DNA of 64,000 bases from Chrysoporthe austroafricana. Lineage: Eukaryota; Ascomycota; Sordariomycetes; Diaporthales; Cryphonectriaceae. This document shows positions 1-10,888 of this stretch, one piece after another. The stretch covers positions 1,922,001 through 1,986,000 of the forward strand of contig JYIP02000009.1 in NCBI GenBank assembly GCA_001051155.2, read 5' to 3'. Positions within the stretch are counted from its first letter, which is position 1, and each line of letters begins with the position of its first letter. The position numbers and the translations under genes are program-made. The notes below the pieces were generated by a model, which did no database searches, was not told the DNA's origin, and saw nothing but the letters and a program-made list of their open reading frames with translations.

Positions 1-365
1 GTTAGGGTGCTGGTTGCTCCACTTTTCCACAGAATTCTGTGTCCAGACACAGAATTTGGATGCCTTGCGCGCATCGGAAGACAGGACCCAACGCGGCCAG
101 ACTCAGGGGGTGGAGGCACCAAGACGGACCACCTGGTGCCCCATTACCTCACCTCCTGATCACCGAAATGCCTCATCTACTTGTGTCCGGCTTCGTACGG
201 CACCGTCTTCTATAGCCTGTCCCGCATCGGGGAGGCTCCTAAGTTGGCGGGTGCAAGGGGACCGCAAGTCACGAGCTTGGACCTCAACAAGGGTGAATTC
301 TTGAGAAAGGAGTTGAGCGGGTAGACATGAATGCAATTGCGGTGGTATTACAGACTGGCTAATAT
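1..365. other. left-edge non-coding stretch with 20-bp repeat
   Basis: No gene is recognised here. Bases 1-20 are identical to 62052-62071, which is the 3' end (last six codons, stop and a base either side) of the kinase-like gene near the right edge. Similarity stops abruptly after base 20. A near-perfect inverted repeat follows at 33-56. The short open frames in this stretch resemble nothing I know. Confidence 0.6.
33..56. repeat. 24-bp palindrome (11-bp arms, 2-bp spacer)
   Basis: The arms AATTCTGTGTC and GACACAGAATT are perfect inverted complements separated by two bases. A second, smaller palindrome (CAGAATTCTG, 30-39) overlaps the left arm. It lies 12 bp inside the point where the repeat shared with 62052-62071 ends. 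The function is unknown: it could be a protein-binding dyad or a breakpoint-associated hairpin. Confidence 0.6.
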
Positions 366-1946
366 CTAATCTGAGCTGAGGCTAAACGAGGCTTGCACAG
401 TAGTGCTGTCGTGGACCGGCTCATCACCTATCTCTGCCATCTTCTTCTCCAGCATGATCCTCATCTGTTTGACTATATCCTGATACCTCGGCTCGTTGTA
501 CACGTTGAACAACTCCAACGGATCTTCCTGGCAGTCGAACAACTCCCATTCCCTGTCCGCGTCTCCTTCAAAGGGCGGCTCCGCCCCCGGCACGCCAAGC
601 GCCTGGTTATACCAGTAGATCAGCTTGTACCTTTGGTCTCTCACGCCGTAGTGCGCCCTCGCGTTGTGTGTCCAGTCGTTGTTCATCCAATAGCGGTGGT
701 ACGCTACCTGCTGCCAGTCAGCGGGTGTTTCGCCGTGGAGCAGGCTTCTGAACGAGACGCCCTGCATATAGCTCGGCACCTTCAGGTTGGCGAAGTCGAG
801 GAACAGCGGCGCGAAGTCGACGTTGCAGATGATATCGTTGCATTCCGTGCCGGGTTTGACCTCTGCAGGATATCGAATCAGGAAGGGCATCTGGAAGGAC
901 TCCTCGTACATAAAGCGCTTGTCGAACCAGCCGTGCTCGCCCAGGAAAAACCCCTGGTCGGAGGTATAGATGACGATCGTGTCCTTATCAAGGTCCTCCG
1001 CCTTTAGGAAGTCCAAGATTGTCCCCACGCTGTCGTCTATCGACTGGATCGTCCGCAGATACCGCTGCATATAGCGCTGGAACTTGAACTCGGCCAGCTC
1101 GGCGGAGGTCCTGAAGGTGAACACCGTGCCGTCCTCCACGTCCACAAGCTTAAGGTTCTTCAGCTCATCATCGGCGGGCGCCGGGATCTTGCGCTGGGAG
1201 AACCCCTCGCCGGAGAAGAGGACCTCCCCCACGGCCCTCCCACCGTCTGGCTGAGCCAGCCCGAGGTCAAAATAGGTCATGTCTTCTGCAACACGCATCT
1301 TCGCGGCCTTTGCAGCACGCGCCCTGTTCTTGTAGTCGTCGTTGTAGGTCTCAGGGACCTTGATCTTTTCGGTGTACAGGTGCTTGTGCCTGTCATGGCA
1401 CTCCCAGGATCGGTGGGGCGCCTTGTGATGGCACATGATGAAGAACGGCCTGTCTTTGTCGCGTTTCTTGATCAGGTCCAGTGTCTTCTCCGTGATGATG
1501 TCCGTGACGTAGCCGTCCACCTGCTTTTCGCCGTCAGGCTCGATGAACTTCGGGTCCCAATAGTCGCCCTGCCCCGGGACCACGCTCCAGTGGTCGAAGC
1601 CGCTGGGCTCGTGCGCGACGCCCTCGCCCAGGTGCCACTTGCCGAACATGGCGGTCTGGTAGCCTCCTGTCCGGAGCTGCTTGGCCACGTTTGGGATGAA
1701 CTTGTTGATCTTGGAGGAGAGGGTCATGACGCCGTTGACGTGGTTGTGCGTGCCGGTGAGGATGGCGGCGCGCGAGGGCGTGCAGATGGAATTGGTCACG
1801 TAGCAGTGGTTGAACTTCATCCCCTCGGTAGCCAGCCGGTCGATGTTGGGGGTGTGGTTGATGCCTGCCCCGTAGCAGCTGATGGCCTTGGACGCATGGT
1901 CATCAGCCATGATGAAGATGATATTGGGTCTCGCCGAGGGGGCCAT
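366..1946 (-). CDS. sulfatase (alkaline phosphatase superfamily), cytosolic type
   Basis: A single-exon gene of 526 residues predicted to hydrolyse a sulfate ester. The start at 1946 has a good context (CC-ATG-GC). The N-terminus runs straight into the first strand with the metal-binding Asp pair (D14, D15, motif MADDH). The sulfatase signature C-x-P-x-R is Cys54-Thr-Pro-Ser-Arg58; in this family the Cys is converted to formylglycine. A second metal-site motif, Ser-Asp-Gln-Gly, has its Asp near residue 330 and is followed by a conserved His. The C-terminal part (YKLIYW, then ELFDCQEDPLELFN) is the usual small sulfatase tail domain. No signal peptide or membrane segment is seen, so an intracellular location is inferred. 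Length is typical for the choline-sulfatase/arylsulfatase group, but the substrate cannot be read from sequence. Several long open frames on the other strand are shadows of this gene. Confidence 0.95.
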   Translation of the reverse strand: MAPSARPNIIFIMADDHASKAISCYGAGINHTPNIDRLATEGMKFNHCYVTNSICTPSRAAILTGTHNHVNGVMTLSSKINKFIPNVAKQLRTGGYQTAMFGKWHLGEGVAHEPSGFDHWSVVPGQGDYWDPKFIEPDGEKQVDGYVTDIITEKTLDLIKKRDKDRPFFIMCHHKAPHRSWECHDRHKHLYTEKIKVPETYNDDYKNRARAAKAAKMRVAEDMTYFDLGLAQPDGGRAVGEVLFSGEGFSQRKIPAPADDELKNLKLVDVEDGTVFTFRTSAELAEFKFQRYMQRYLRTIQSIDDSVGTILDFLKAEDLDKDTIVIYTSDQGFFLGEHGWFDKRFMYEESFQMPFLIRYPAEVKPGTECNDIICNVDFAPLFLDFANLKVPSYMQGVSFRSLLHGETPADWQQVAYHRYWMNNDWTHNARAHYGVRDQRYKLIYWYNQALGVPGAEPPFEGDADREWELFDCQEDPLELFNVYNEPRYQDIVKQMRIMLEKKMAEIGDEPVHDSTTVQASFSLSSD

Positions 1947-3685
1947 GGTGGGCTGGCGTGCTTCTGAGGTTTTAGGGAACAGAGTGCTGTGCGATTTGAC
2001 CTGCTTTGAGGATCGTGTTCATGTACAGCGTGAATCCGCACGTTAACGCCTCGAAGAGGCTGGATTTATACTTTGATATCACTAAAGCGAGGACGCTGTG
2101 CCCAGCCAACATTCGAAGCTCACGCTGAGGGGTCAGCAAGCCTGAACGCTGTCGCCGAAAGCGCATCCACCTTCCGGCTGTGGAAGGCCACCGACTTCCG
2201 ATAGAGTGCTGCACCCTCGTCGTGGCAGAGCCTTAGACGCAAGCCAGGTGGAGCCACTAAGGGCACATACGGGTCTTGGGGCCTCGAGCCGTCGAATCCG
2301 CCTGCTTTGAAGATATCATCCCATCAAGAGTGCCGGCCCAATTCGCCGCTGCTCTCGAATCGGGACCTGTGCCGACGGGGCTTGCACCGCGTCGCAAATG
2401 GCGTGCCATCTTATTCCGGGCCATAGGACCATCAGATGATCAAAGCGCGCGTAGTCATCTAGAAACTTGTCGGTGATGTCCTCAGCTGGGCACTGCGCTA
2501 GTGGGCGTAGTTCCCTGGAAACTGACTGGCCCCAGGTGGGTGGTTCACGCCCACACCCACACGAAAGTCGCGAATTCCACGTCTGGGCCTGGCCAAACTT
2601 GCTCTTTGCGCATCCCGTTGTTTCTCGGATCGACACTTCATTCTTATTGTCCCTCCATTATGAACCGTGAGTTCTCTCTTTTCATCCAGTCCTGAGGCTG
2701 TCGATGTCACCATGTAACGCTTCTCTTCACATGTCATAGGCCTCCTGCTGTAATCAATTAGGGGTATAGGAAGTCGCACCACGAGATGATATCATCTCAG
2801 CCACATCTGGTCTTGCCCATGATACGTCCTGTTCAACAGCTACGAAATCTGCGCAAATGCATCCCGAATTGCTTGGAGGTCCACCAATCCAGAGGAGTTG
2901 TTCACGCGCAGCATCTCAACTCAATGCTGATCAGTGGCTTGAGCCCAAGTTCATCCGAGAATGTCGGGGTTCCCAATTTTGGAAATTCCTCTTGGGTTGA
3001 CGGCCACCTGGACAGTGCTGCCCCGTTTGGCAAGGGTTGCTGTCCAATTTTGCCCCTCAAGACTTCAGCTTTAGCTGTCGAGGGATGTTTGATAATTGAC
3101 CCGACATGGAAGTGAGAGAACGCATTTGTGACAATGACAGGGCTACGACGAGGATTTGACGCCCTCGATCCCTGAAACTCCCTGAGAAGATCCACAGTGA
3201 TCTCCATGTAAGGTTTAAGGTTACACATCGATATCCGGAAACCAGGAGCCCTAGGTGTTTCAGCCTCGGCCGGAGTCCTCAGGCATCGTGTATCAGATGC
3301 TGTCTTGTATTCCCGGTCTGCCACAGTCAAGGGGGAGCACTGCCTCATGCTGCAAGTGGGAAATGACTTGTGCGCCGGACTGACCTGGACCGACAACTCT
3401 GGTGCTACACAAGAGATGTTTACCTCATTTCGACTTAGTTTGCAGCGTCGGCATTTCTTTTCGTTCATTAGATATCGTCCACCTGAATGGGCCGGTGAAC
3501 AAGCTCAGGAAGCGCATTCGTTCGTCGCTTTTCGATTTTAATTATACCTCTGGCTGCGGGCTGCCATTCTTTCCAAGTTCACCGGCGAGGCGTAATTTTC
3601 TTGTTAGTTGTTCGAAGGGCCGACATTCCAGACGACCTCAAAACATCAGCCGGCCACTGATCCGACCCCTTCTTTATACGACGAA
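1947..3685. other. intergenic region, no gene recognised
   Basis: About 1.7 kb between the divergent sulfatase and GH72 genes, presumably carrying both promoters. A 188-codon open frame on the minus strand (2902-3468) begins with ATG but matches no family I know and has no supporting introns or motifs, so it is not called. A TTTATA-like element sits at 3673, close to the GH72 start. Confidence 0.5.
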
Positions 3686-5452
3686 ATGACTCTTCAAAGA
3701 ATATCAGCGGCGCTCATCACCGCGCTGCTGGCCAGGGAGGTCTCAGCAGTAGATCCTATTACTGCAAAGGTAAGCCGGAGGATATCAGATATGGTCACCA
3801 GCACATGTGTGAGCTGATTCATGGCGCAGGGTCAATATCTATTTTATTCTTCGAATGGCACTCAGTTCTTCATAAAAGGCGTCGCATACCAACAGGGTAT
3901 TGCTCCCGGAGGAGCAGCCGAGACAACGGACGCGACGTTCATCGACTCGCTTGCGGACTCGGCAGGATGCCAGCGCGATATCCCCATGCTCCAACAGCTG
4001 GGCACAAACACAGTCCGTGTCTACGCCGTTGACCCGACCCAGGACCACTCGGCATGTATGAATGCTCTTGATGCTGCGGGCATATACGTGATTGCGGACC
4101 TGAGTGTGCCGGGTGAGTCCATCAACAGAGACTCACCCGCGTGGACGACGGACTTGTTTGCGCGATACCAGGGGGTGATCGATAACCTGGGTCAATATCA
4201 GAACACCATTGGCTTCTTCGCCGGGAACGAGGTCACCAACAACAAGACCAACAGTGCATCATCGGCGTTCGTCAAGGCAGCGGTTCGGGATAGCAAGGCA
4301 TACATCCAGTCGAAGAACTTTGGCCGGTGGATCGGCGTGGGATACGCCACCAACGACGACGCGGAGACGCGTGATAACCTGGCGGACTACTTCAACTGCG
4401 GGGCGGACCAGTCTGCCGCCGTCGACTTCTGGGGCTACAACATCTACGAGTGGTGCGGCCAGAGCACGTTCCAGGCGAGCGGATACCAGGAGCGTACAGA
4501 GGCGTTCGCAAACTACTCGGTACCGGCCTTCTTCTCCGAGTACGGCTGCAACAACCCAGGAGGAGCTGAGGCGCGAGTATGGCAGGAGACGGGGGTCCTG
4601 TACAGCTCGCTGATGAACACTGTCTGGAGTGGTGGCATCGTCTACGAGTACTTCGAGGAGCAAAATGACTTCGGTAGGTCGTCTCCTAGGGAACGCCCAT
4701 GTGCCCCTGCTTGGAACTGATGATGCTGTATAGGTCTCGTCACATTGTCTGGCAGCACCGTCACCCCGCTAAAGGACTTCCAGACGCTTGCCACCGCGAT
4801 CGAGGAAGTCGATGCTAATGCAACGAGCACGGGAATTTCTATGAACTCGTACACGCCGTCCAACGTGCCACGCGCGTGTCCCGCAGTTCAGGCGGATCTC
4901 TGGCTATCAGCCGAGGCCCTGCCCCCGACCCCCAACGTGACCGTCTGCGAGGACATGGTCGCGTCGTCCGCATGTGTGCCGACCGAAGACGTGGCGAGCG
5001 ACGCCGACAAGATGGCCTCCCTGTTTGGGACCATATGCGGCCTCGACGCGACAGCTTGCGCCGGCATCACGTCCAATGCCACGAGCGGGACCTACGGCGC
5101 CTTCGTCATGTGCAACACGACGCAGCAGCTGACGAACGCGATGAACCAATACTACACCAACCAGGGCAAGACCAGCAGCGCCTGTGACTTCTCGGGCCAG
5201 GCGAAGATCGTCACGCCGTCCCGGGCGGTTAGCAGTAGTAGCGGCTCAGGGTCGGGTAGCAGCAGCTCCGTGAGCACTTCCGGCAGCACGACCACCAGTG
5301 ATGATGCGACAGCAGCTAATGTCACTTCTATGCAGTCTTCTTCAAGCAGCGGGCAGGGCACCAGTGGTGCTGGGCGCACGACGGCATTCGCGAATGCCGG
5401 GTGGGCTGGGACTCTGCTCGTCGCCGTCGGGGCGGTTGCCCTGACCCTGTAG
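3686..5452 (+). CDS. GPI-anchored 1,3-beta-glucanosyltransferase (GH72 with X8/CBM43 module)
   Basis: Elongates and branches beta-1,3-glucan at the outer plasma membrane and wall (Gel/Gas family). Three exons: 3686-3769, 3830-4673, 4734-5452; the introns are GT-AG of 60 nt each; 548 residues. Exon 1 encodes the signal peptide. The GH72 domain carries the two expected catalytic glutamates: Glu162 in G-N-E-V-T-N (acid/base) and Glu265 in F-F-S-E-Y-G-C-N (nucleophile). From about residue 358 to 465 there is a Cys-rich X8/CBM43 module, so it belongs to the Gas1/Gel4-like two-module subgroup. A Ser/Thr-rich linker follows, then a hydrophobic C-terminus ending in VAVGAVALTL with no charged residue after it, the classic GPI-attachment signal. 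Splice phases (0, then 1) restore one continuous frame, which supports the model. Confidence 0.95.
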
Positions 5453-5594
5453 GGACCATATTTCAGATTCATCATATCGCACCCCGTGCCTGCGGCACCA
5501 AGCATTAAAGGCTAGACCTGGGAATGGCGTTCAAGAAACGTAATGCACATAGCGCTGGAGAACGCTAGTGGGTATCATCTGTTCGGGTTCTATG

Positions 5595-5621
5595 GTCTAT
5601 AGTCTATAGTCTATAGTCTAT
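5595..5621. repeat. 7-bp tandem repeat (GTCTATA, nearly 4 copies)
   Basis: Three perfect GTCTATA units and a fourth degenerate one lie in the 3' interval between the convergent GH72 and MFS genes. This is an ordinary minisatellite with no evident function. Confidence 0.8.
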
Positions 5622-5753
5622 GATCTAGAATCATCATCAAAACCCTCGAAATGTTAATTCGAGGTCTGAACATCAAATCATCCCCGATCCATAAGGCTCG
5701 GTTGACTTTATCTATGGCGTTGTTTCGGGTCGCGATGCAGCTCCCTCGTTCCT

Positions 5754-7553
5754 TTAGACCTCATGAGACACGGCATACTTGCTTCGTTTCCGAAGTAGAT
5801 ATCCCCATCTATAGAGAGAGTAAGGCACCAGGACCAGTACACAAGAGATGCATGCCAGTATTGTGAGTGTATAGTGCACGCCCATATTAGTGTAGAATGG
5901 GATTCCCACTACCGTCATGCCACCAGCAATGAGATACCTAACCAGTGCGGTAAACGTCAAGGCCGAGGCGCTATAGGTCTCATAGCTATCGATGACGTAC
6001 ATGTATGCACATATGAAGACCCCTGTGACACCGAAGCCGAAGAGGCCTGCGGCGATGATGGGCAACCAGATGCTGATGCCGGGTGATGCTGTCCATCCCA
6101 TCCAGAATAATGATACCGGGATAGAAACGGCCGGGCCAAGCATAGCGTACCACAGCCGAATCTCGGGATTAAAGTGCTGGCCCTCGCCTCGAGCCTCGGC
6201 CAGCTTGACCTGCTTCGTCGTCATGCGGTAGACAACTGGGATTAGGAGGAGGTTGAACCATACGCCCAAGAACATTGCCAGGAATATGATATTGCTGAGG
6301 CCCTGGGAGATGCGATACGTATCTTCGAAGATGTACGGCCATCCCACAAGGAATGTGAAGAGGACGATGTAAACAACCGATAGGTAGAGGCACATGGCGA
6401 GGATGATCGGCTCGGCAAACATGAGGAAGGGTCTCGTCATGCTCACCTTGAGCCGGCTGAAGAGGGTAGACTCGATGATCTCGTGCTCCGAGCGGAACCG
6501 ATCGTCGCCGGTAACACGCCTAAGGTGCTTTGCCTTCCAACGTAGAAGCAGAGGCGAGTACGTCTCGGGCATCAGTAAAAAGACCAGCAGTACGATGACC
6601 CCGGAGAGCATAAGGATGGTCCATTCTGTCCACCGCCAGCTGACGGCTTTCGAGGGCCCGATATACGCACCCATAACAGCACCGAGCATGGGCCCTCCAA
6701 AGGCCGCGATGGCGTACATGGGGAAAGCCCAGGTCTTTTCGATGCTGTTAAACATGTCGGCGACGGAGCCTCCTGAGCAGACGAGGGGCGTCGAAGCGGA
6801 GCATCCAGCTAGGAGACGGAACGCGATCTGCGCCCCAAAGTTCGGCGCGAGACCCGACGCCATGATCCAGATCATGAAGACAGCCATGGACCCACCGTAC
6901 ACGGCGTTACGTCCGAATGTCTCGGAAAAAGGGCCGGCTACCAGCGAACCCAGGCCCATACCGACGAGATACATCCCAGTGTCCAGCGACTCTGCCACCT
7001 CACTGACGCCGAGGGACGCCGCGGCCTGCGGCAAGACCGTGGCATCGATCCCGGAGGCGGCGCCGACCCCCGCGGCGATAAGGGAAATCTGCAGCGTGCA
7101 GCTGATCCGCCTCGCCAGCGGCCAGTTCCGCGGATTGAGAGGGTCATCGGGTCCCTCCCACCCGACGACAAAGACCTCCTCCCCCTTGCCTTCGTGCGTC
7201 CTGCGGTCCCTGGCATGCACGCCGGTCAATGAGTGACCGAGGGCAGCCCGCGCCGAATACTGCGTCGCAGTCGTCAGAACCCGCTGTGCCGGCGTCGAAC
7301 TCCGCCCCTCCGGCACTGAGCTGCTGCTGCTGCTCGTCCTCGACGCGACGCTGCCGATGTCTTCTGACGAGCGTCGTCGCTGTGCATCCCCCTCGGCCTT
7401 TTCCGCATCGACTTGCTGTTGGGGTTCTGCAGCGGCATTGTCGCTCTCCTCGCCGCCGAGGGCTCTCGTCCTCCGCCTGGCTGTCTCTGCGTCACGCGCG
7501 ATTTGGGCTTTCACTGCGCGCAGGAGGTGTCTCGACTGTCGCATGGACTGCAT
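5754..7553 (-). CDS. MFS drug/polyamine exporter (DHA1 family)
   Basis: An intronless gene of 599 residues for a 12-helix major facilitator of the drug:H+ antiporter-1 type (yeast FLR1/TPO-like). A hydrophilic cytosolic N-terminus of about 140 residues (basic, then Ser- and Gln-rich) precedes a short conserved block (D-P-x-N-P-R-N-W-P) that typically sits just before helix 1. The loop 2-3 signature is G-P-F-S-E-T-F-G-R-N. The P-E-T-Y motif with a basic stretch (central loop between helices 6 and 7) is present. Hydrophobic segments continue to the C-terminus, which ends in a short basic tail. The protein sits in the plasma or vacuolar membrane; the substrate is not predictable. The start at 7553 is an ATG, with another ATG nine bases downstream (7544). 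The gene is convergent with the GH72 gene. Neighbouring genes do not suggest a biosynthetic cluster. Confidence 0.95.
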   Translation of the reverse strand: MQSMRQSRHLLRAVKAQIARDAETARRRTRALGGEESDNAAAEPQQQVDAEKAEGDAQRRRSSEDIGSVASRTSSSSSSVPEGRSSTPAQRVLTTATQYSARAALGHSLTGVHARDRRTHEGKGEEVFVVGWEGPDDPLNPRNWPLARRISCTLQISLIAAGVGAASGIDATVLPQAAASLGVSEVAESLDTGMYLVGMGLGSLVAGPFSETFGRNAVYGGSMAVFMIWIMASGLAPNFGAQIAFRLLAGCSASTPLVCSGGSVADMFNSIEKTWAFPMYAIAAFGGPMLGAVMGAYIGPSKAVSWRWTEWTILMLSGVIVLLVFLLMPETYSPLLLRWKAKHLRRVTGDDRFRSEHEIIESTLFSRLKVSMTRPFLMFAEPIILAMCLYLSVVYIVLFTFLVGWPYIFEDTYRISQGLSNIIFLAMFLGVWFNLLLIPVVYRMTTKQVKLAEARGEGQHFNPEIRLWYAMLGPAVSIPVSLFWMGWTASPGISIWLPIIAAGLFGFGVTGVFICAYMYVIDSYETYSASALTFTALVRYLIAGGMTVVGIPFYTNMGVHYTLTILACISCVLVLVPYSLYRWGYLLRKRSKYAVSHEV

Positions 7554-8625
7554 CGCGGCGAGCGTGGCGAGTCGGGCACAACAGATGTCGCTAAGCTGCA
7601 GAAATGGAAGACAACTGCACCGTCAGGTTTGGTTTCAGAAAGGTGCTCAAGCGAGTGCTTGCCGCTTCTTGATGTGCCCGGCCGCACGCCCGGAAGCTCG
7701 GCAGGTGGACGGAAATAAAACGCACAGGTTTTCTCGCCTCCATGTGGATGCGCTTGACGCCCTGTGAATGTTGCAATTACTAATGCAGGTAGGTGAAATC
7801 TCTATCGACGACATCGGATGGCACGCTGACCCGCTATGATGTCTTTATTTTTGTGCCGAACCGTGCGTGGTATTGACCGTAGGCAAAAGGCGACTTCAAA
7901 GGGCGCACATGATTCCACACCCATCGTACAAATGATCTCAACGGCCGAAGGCCGATTTATTACTGAAGTACACGTCTACCTCCCCAGCGCACATGTAACC
8001 TAACCATACTCCTGATAGCTGGCACGCGGACTCCGCGATCAGCGTCTTGAGAGTTGGAGCAGCTTGTGAAAATGTCGGATCGACCTGCATCGAGGTAAGC
8101 ATCGCGGCCGGACAAGCGAATTCTGCGCGGTTGAGACTCGCGGCAACCATCAGTTGGGGCCAAGTCTAATAGCGAATCCGAATCAGGAAGAAGTGACGAT
8201 AGTCCGAAGTCGAGATCCTTTGTCTCCATCTGCTCCGCACCAGTGTCTCCTCATCCCATGAGCCGAAGACGTTGCCGTCGGGGGCATCAGATCAGGTCTA
8301 CATCATGTGCTGCTTGCCCCGCATTCCGGAAGCTACACAAGGCTTGTAGCAAATGGGCACGGGGAGGAGGATTCAGACACCTGGCCGGGTATAAAAGTGA
8401 GAAGTTGATACTAAGTTTCTCGTCGAACGTCACCTCGTTCGAAGTCGCCTCAATCTTGCATGTTGCGCTCCAGAAATCGTGGACCGCCGCATGAAAGCTT
8501 TTGTCAGTCTACGTCCAAGAGCCTCGTCTTCTCTGTTGCTCCAGCGTGTTCTAAATCCTCGACTCAACAATCAGCACACGTCGCTTCAGTTCACTTGTCC
8601 AGGGTTCGTTCTTATCTCACGCACA
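7554..8625. other. divergent promoter region (MFS / 2OG oxygenase)
   Basis: Holds no recognisable gene. A strong TATA-like box (TATAAAAG, 8390-8397) points to the oxygenase downstream. Small minus-strand open frames around 7940-8230 have no features and are not called. Confidence 0.5.
8390..8397 (+). promoter_or_regulatory. TATA-like box of the 2OG-oxygenase gene
   Basis: The exact string TATAAAAG lies 236 bp before the preferred ATG (8626) and about 100 bp before the alternative ATG at 8491. It suggests transcription starts around 8420-8430, which would place the upstream in-frame ATG inside the transcript. Confidence 0.5.
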
Positions 8626-9781
8626 ATGGCCTCGAATGGAAACGACGGGGTGCTTCTCGACCATACCAGATATCCGCCCTTTCCGAAAGATGTGCCGGCC
8701 GTGAAGCTGGAGACGTTCTCACTTGCTCAGCTTGAGAGGGGTGACAAGGTCCTCGAGGACCGCCTGCTCGAGACATGCAAGGAGAGGGGCTTCTTCTACC
8801 TGGACCTAGAGGGCAGCTCAGCAGACTCGATGCAGCAAGATGCGGACAATCTTGTCAGGCTGGCAGAGAAGGTTCACAGGCTACCAGAACAGGAGAAGCA
8901 GAAGTATCCAATGAAGGACTCCATCTTCGGGTAAAACCACTCCGTCGACAACTTAGCCAGACATGGTACATCAGGTCATTGACACTCCTGTTAGGTTCAA
9001 ACCGATCGGTGCCACCAAGACAGATGCCAAAGGCACACCTGACACAGCGGGGTTTTTCAACGTGTCTAAGGATGCCATTCTCGAAAACACTGATCGTTGG
9101 CCGCTGCCGCAACTCGTCCTCGATCAGAAGCCTATGATCGCCAGGTACATGCGTAACGCCCACCGGACCGGCCTGAAGATCATGTCTATCCTCATATCCA
9201 GACTCGGACTCCCGCCCGACGCCCTGGAGGAATACCACCGGATTACGGAAGAATCGGGCGACCACGTCCGGATGACCTACGGCCCGCCCAGAAAGACGGC
9301 CGAGCTTCCCGAGATCCAGACGCCGGGCCATACCGACTTTGGCACCATCACGATCCTCTTCAACTGGCTCGGCGGGCTGCAGGTCTGGTCGGATCCCTCG
9401 CGGGGTAGCTTCGAGAACATCATCGACCCGGACAGCACGGCGGCTACCTCTAATGGATCTGGCGAGCGGCCAAGGTGGCTGTGGGTAGAACCACCACCGC
9501 CGAACCATGCCATCCTCAACCTTGGAGATGCCACGGTCAAGTGGACGGGCGGCGTCCTATGCTCTGGGAGGCACAGGGTGGTGCCCGCTCCGGGGGACCA
9601 GGGCAAATTCGATCGGTACAGCATTGTGTACTTTGTGCGGCCGGAGAACAAAGCGGTCCTGAAGAGGCTGGAGGCAGTAGGGATCCCGAAGCTCAAGCCT
9701 GGCGGGACCGAGGAAGATATCACCGCCAAAGAATGGATTCTACAGCAGGCACGAGGCTTAGGACAGACGATTGCGAATTGA
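8626..9781 (+). CDS. 2-oxoglutarate/Fe(II)-dependent oxygenase (isopenicillin N synthase-like)
   Basis: Oxidises an unidentified small molecule using Fe(II) and 2-oxoglutarate. Exons 8626-8930 and 8995-9781 (64-nt GT-AG intron) give 363 residues. The N-terminal part (K-x-E-T-F, then C-K-E-R-G-F-F-Y-L) is the DIOX_N half. The jelly-roll half carries the iron triad His214, Asp216 (motif GHTDFGT) and His295 (SGRHRVV), and the co-substrate motif Arg309-x-Ser311. Sequence before exon 1 stays open in frame back to an ATG at 8491. That 45-residue extension is Arg/Ser/Leu-rich and lacks acidic residues, so it could be a mitochondrial presequence. I prefer 8626 because it has the better context (ACA-ATG-GC) and the family normally begins there. 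Plant and fungal homologues act in hormone, flavonoid or secondary metabolism; nothing here fixes the substrate. Confidence 0.93.
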
Positions 9782-10888
9782 CCTAGGTAGTATAGTGCCT
9801 TAGTCTTGCTGTCACTGATGAGATACATATGGAGGTCTTGAACACAACAATGGCTGTTGACATGGATTCTATTTGTTGCATGAACACTATCAATTTGCAC
9901 AAGACTGAAGTTGGTATTGAATTTGCGTAGCAGCAACCACCTGCGGTCTCCTATGCTGCTTGGTCACAGGGCGTCGCCTGAGAAGGACAGCAAGTCCGAC
10001 GATAATTCACTCCAGTAGGAGGATCCGGATTAGAAAGCACCGCCGAGTCACATGCTCTCAAGTGTTTGATCGAGGGGAACAACTTCGAACATCCTCTCCT
10101 GGTACTTAGTACAAATCGTGGGCATAATAATACATTATAGGCTGCGCTACTGCAAGGGCGGCTTGTGGGCTTGGGCTTGTGCCGCCCTCCGACCTGAAAC
10201 TGGCCTATACTGCACTCACGTGTTGGGCAGCGCGTGGTTCGTGCCTCTAAAGGTGGAGGGCGGTATGCACTGACATGCTAAGCAGTAGTACCCGTTACCC
10301 AAGAACCTCCTCGGTGCGCTTCCTTGTCCTGGAAGGTAGCATGACGACCTCGTGGGCGCTGCAGCTCCAGGCACAGAGTGTAACCGTTTCCGGCCCGCTA
10401 TGTAACCTTTTTCTAGCCCCCGGCACTCGGCATCTGCATACCTACTTTATTTCATCAGAAGAACAACAACACAGCCCAGATGCGCGACATACTGGTACCC
10501 TGACGATTCGTGTCTATTCACTTGGTACGGCTGCGGTGAAAGGAGGAGCAATGCAACCTTGTAAATTGCTCGCAACCCGAGCACGTGTACTATGTAGGCA
10601 GGTGCTGATCGGGGCCGGAACTCGGGTGGCGAGGTTGGTGACGCATGGGTTCAAGTGACCGGCACTGCGTCTAGGTGTGAACATGTTTTGTATAGACGTA
10701 CATATATACATATGTATATATACTGCAGGACCTCTCACGAGATGCAATGCAAAACGGTGTCGATCACCACGAACCTCTTGTGCGCCCAACCTGGCCGTGA
10801 CCAACCTCCCTAAGCTACCTGCTTTGAGGATTTCACCTTCTCCTCGTCCCGAGTGTTCATAGGGATTCCGCCCCTGTGTATTGTAGCC
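9782..10888. other. intergenic region with AT palindrome
   Basis: No gene is recognised. A perfect 20-bp palindrome (ATATATACATATGTATATAT) occupies 10702-10721. The remaining open frames are short and featureless. Confidence 0.5.
10702..10721. repeat. 20-bp perfect AT palindrome
   Basis: An alternating TA/CA/TG tract that reads identically on both strands, about 170 bp before the SurE-like gene. It may simply be a microsatellite, or it may help melt the promoter. Confidence 0.7.

Noticed and set aside
1..7. TTAGGG-like start suggesting a telomere
   Set aside because: Only a single unit occurs here (and at 55491 and 62053); there is no tandem array.
2902..3468. 188-codon minus-strand frame upstream of the GH72 gene
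   Set aside because: Begins with ATG but shows no domain, signal peptide or conserved motif and lies in a promoter region.
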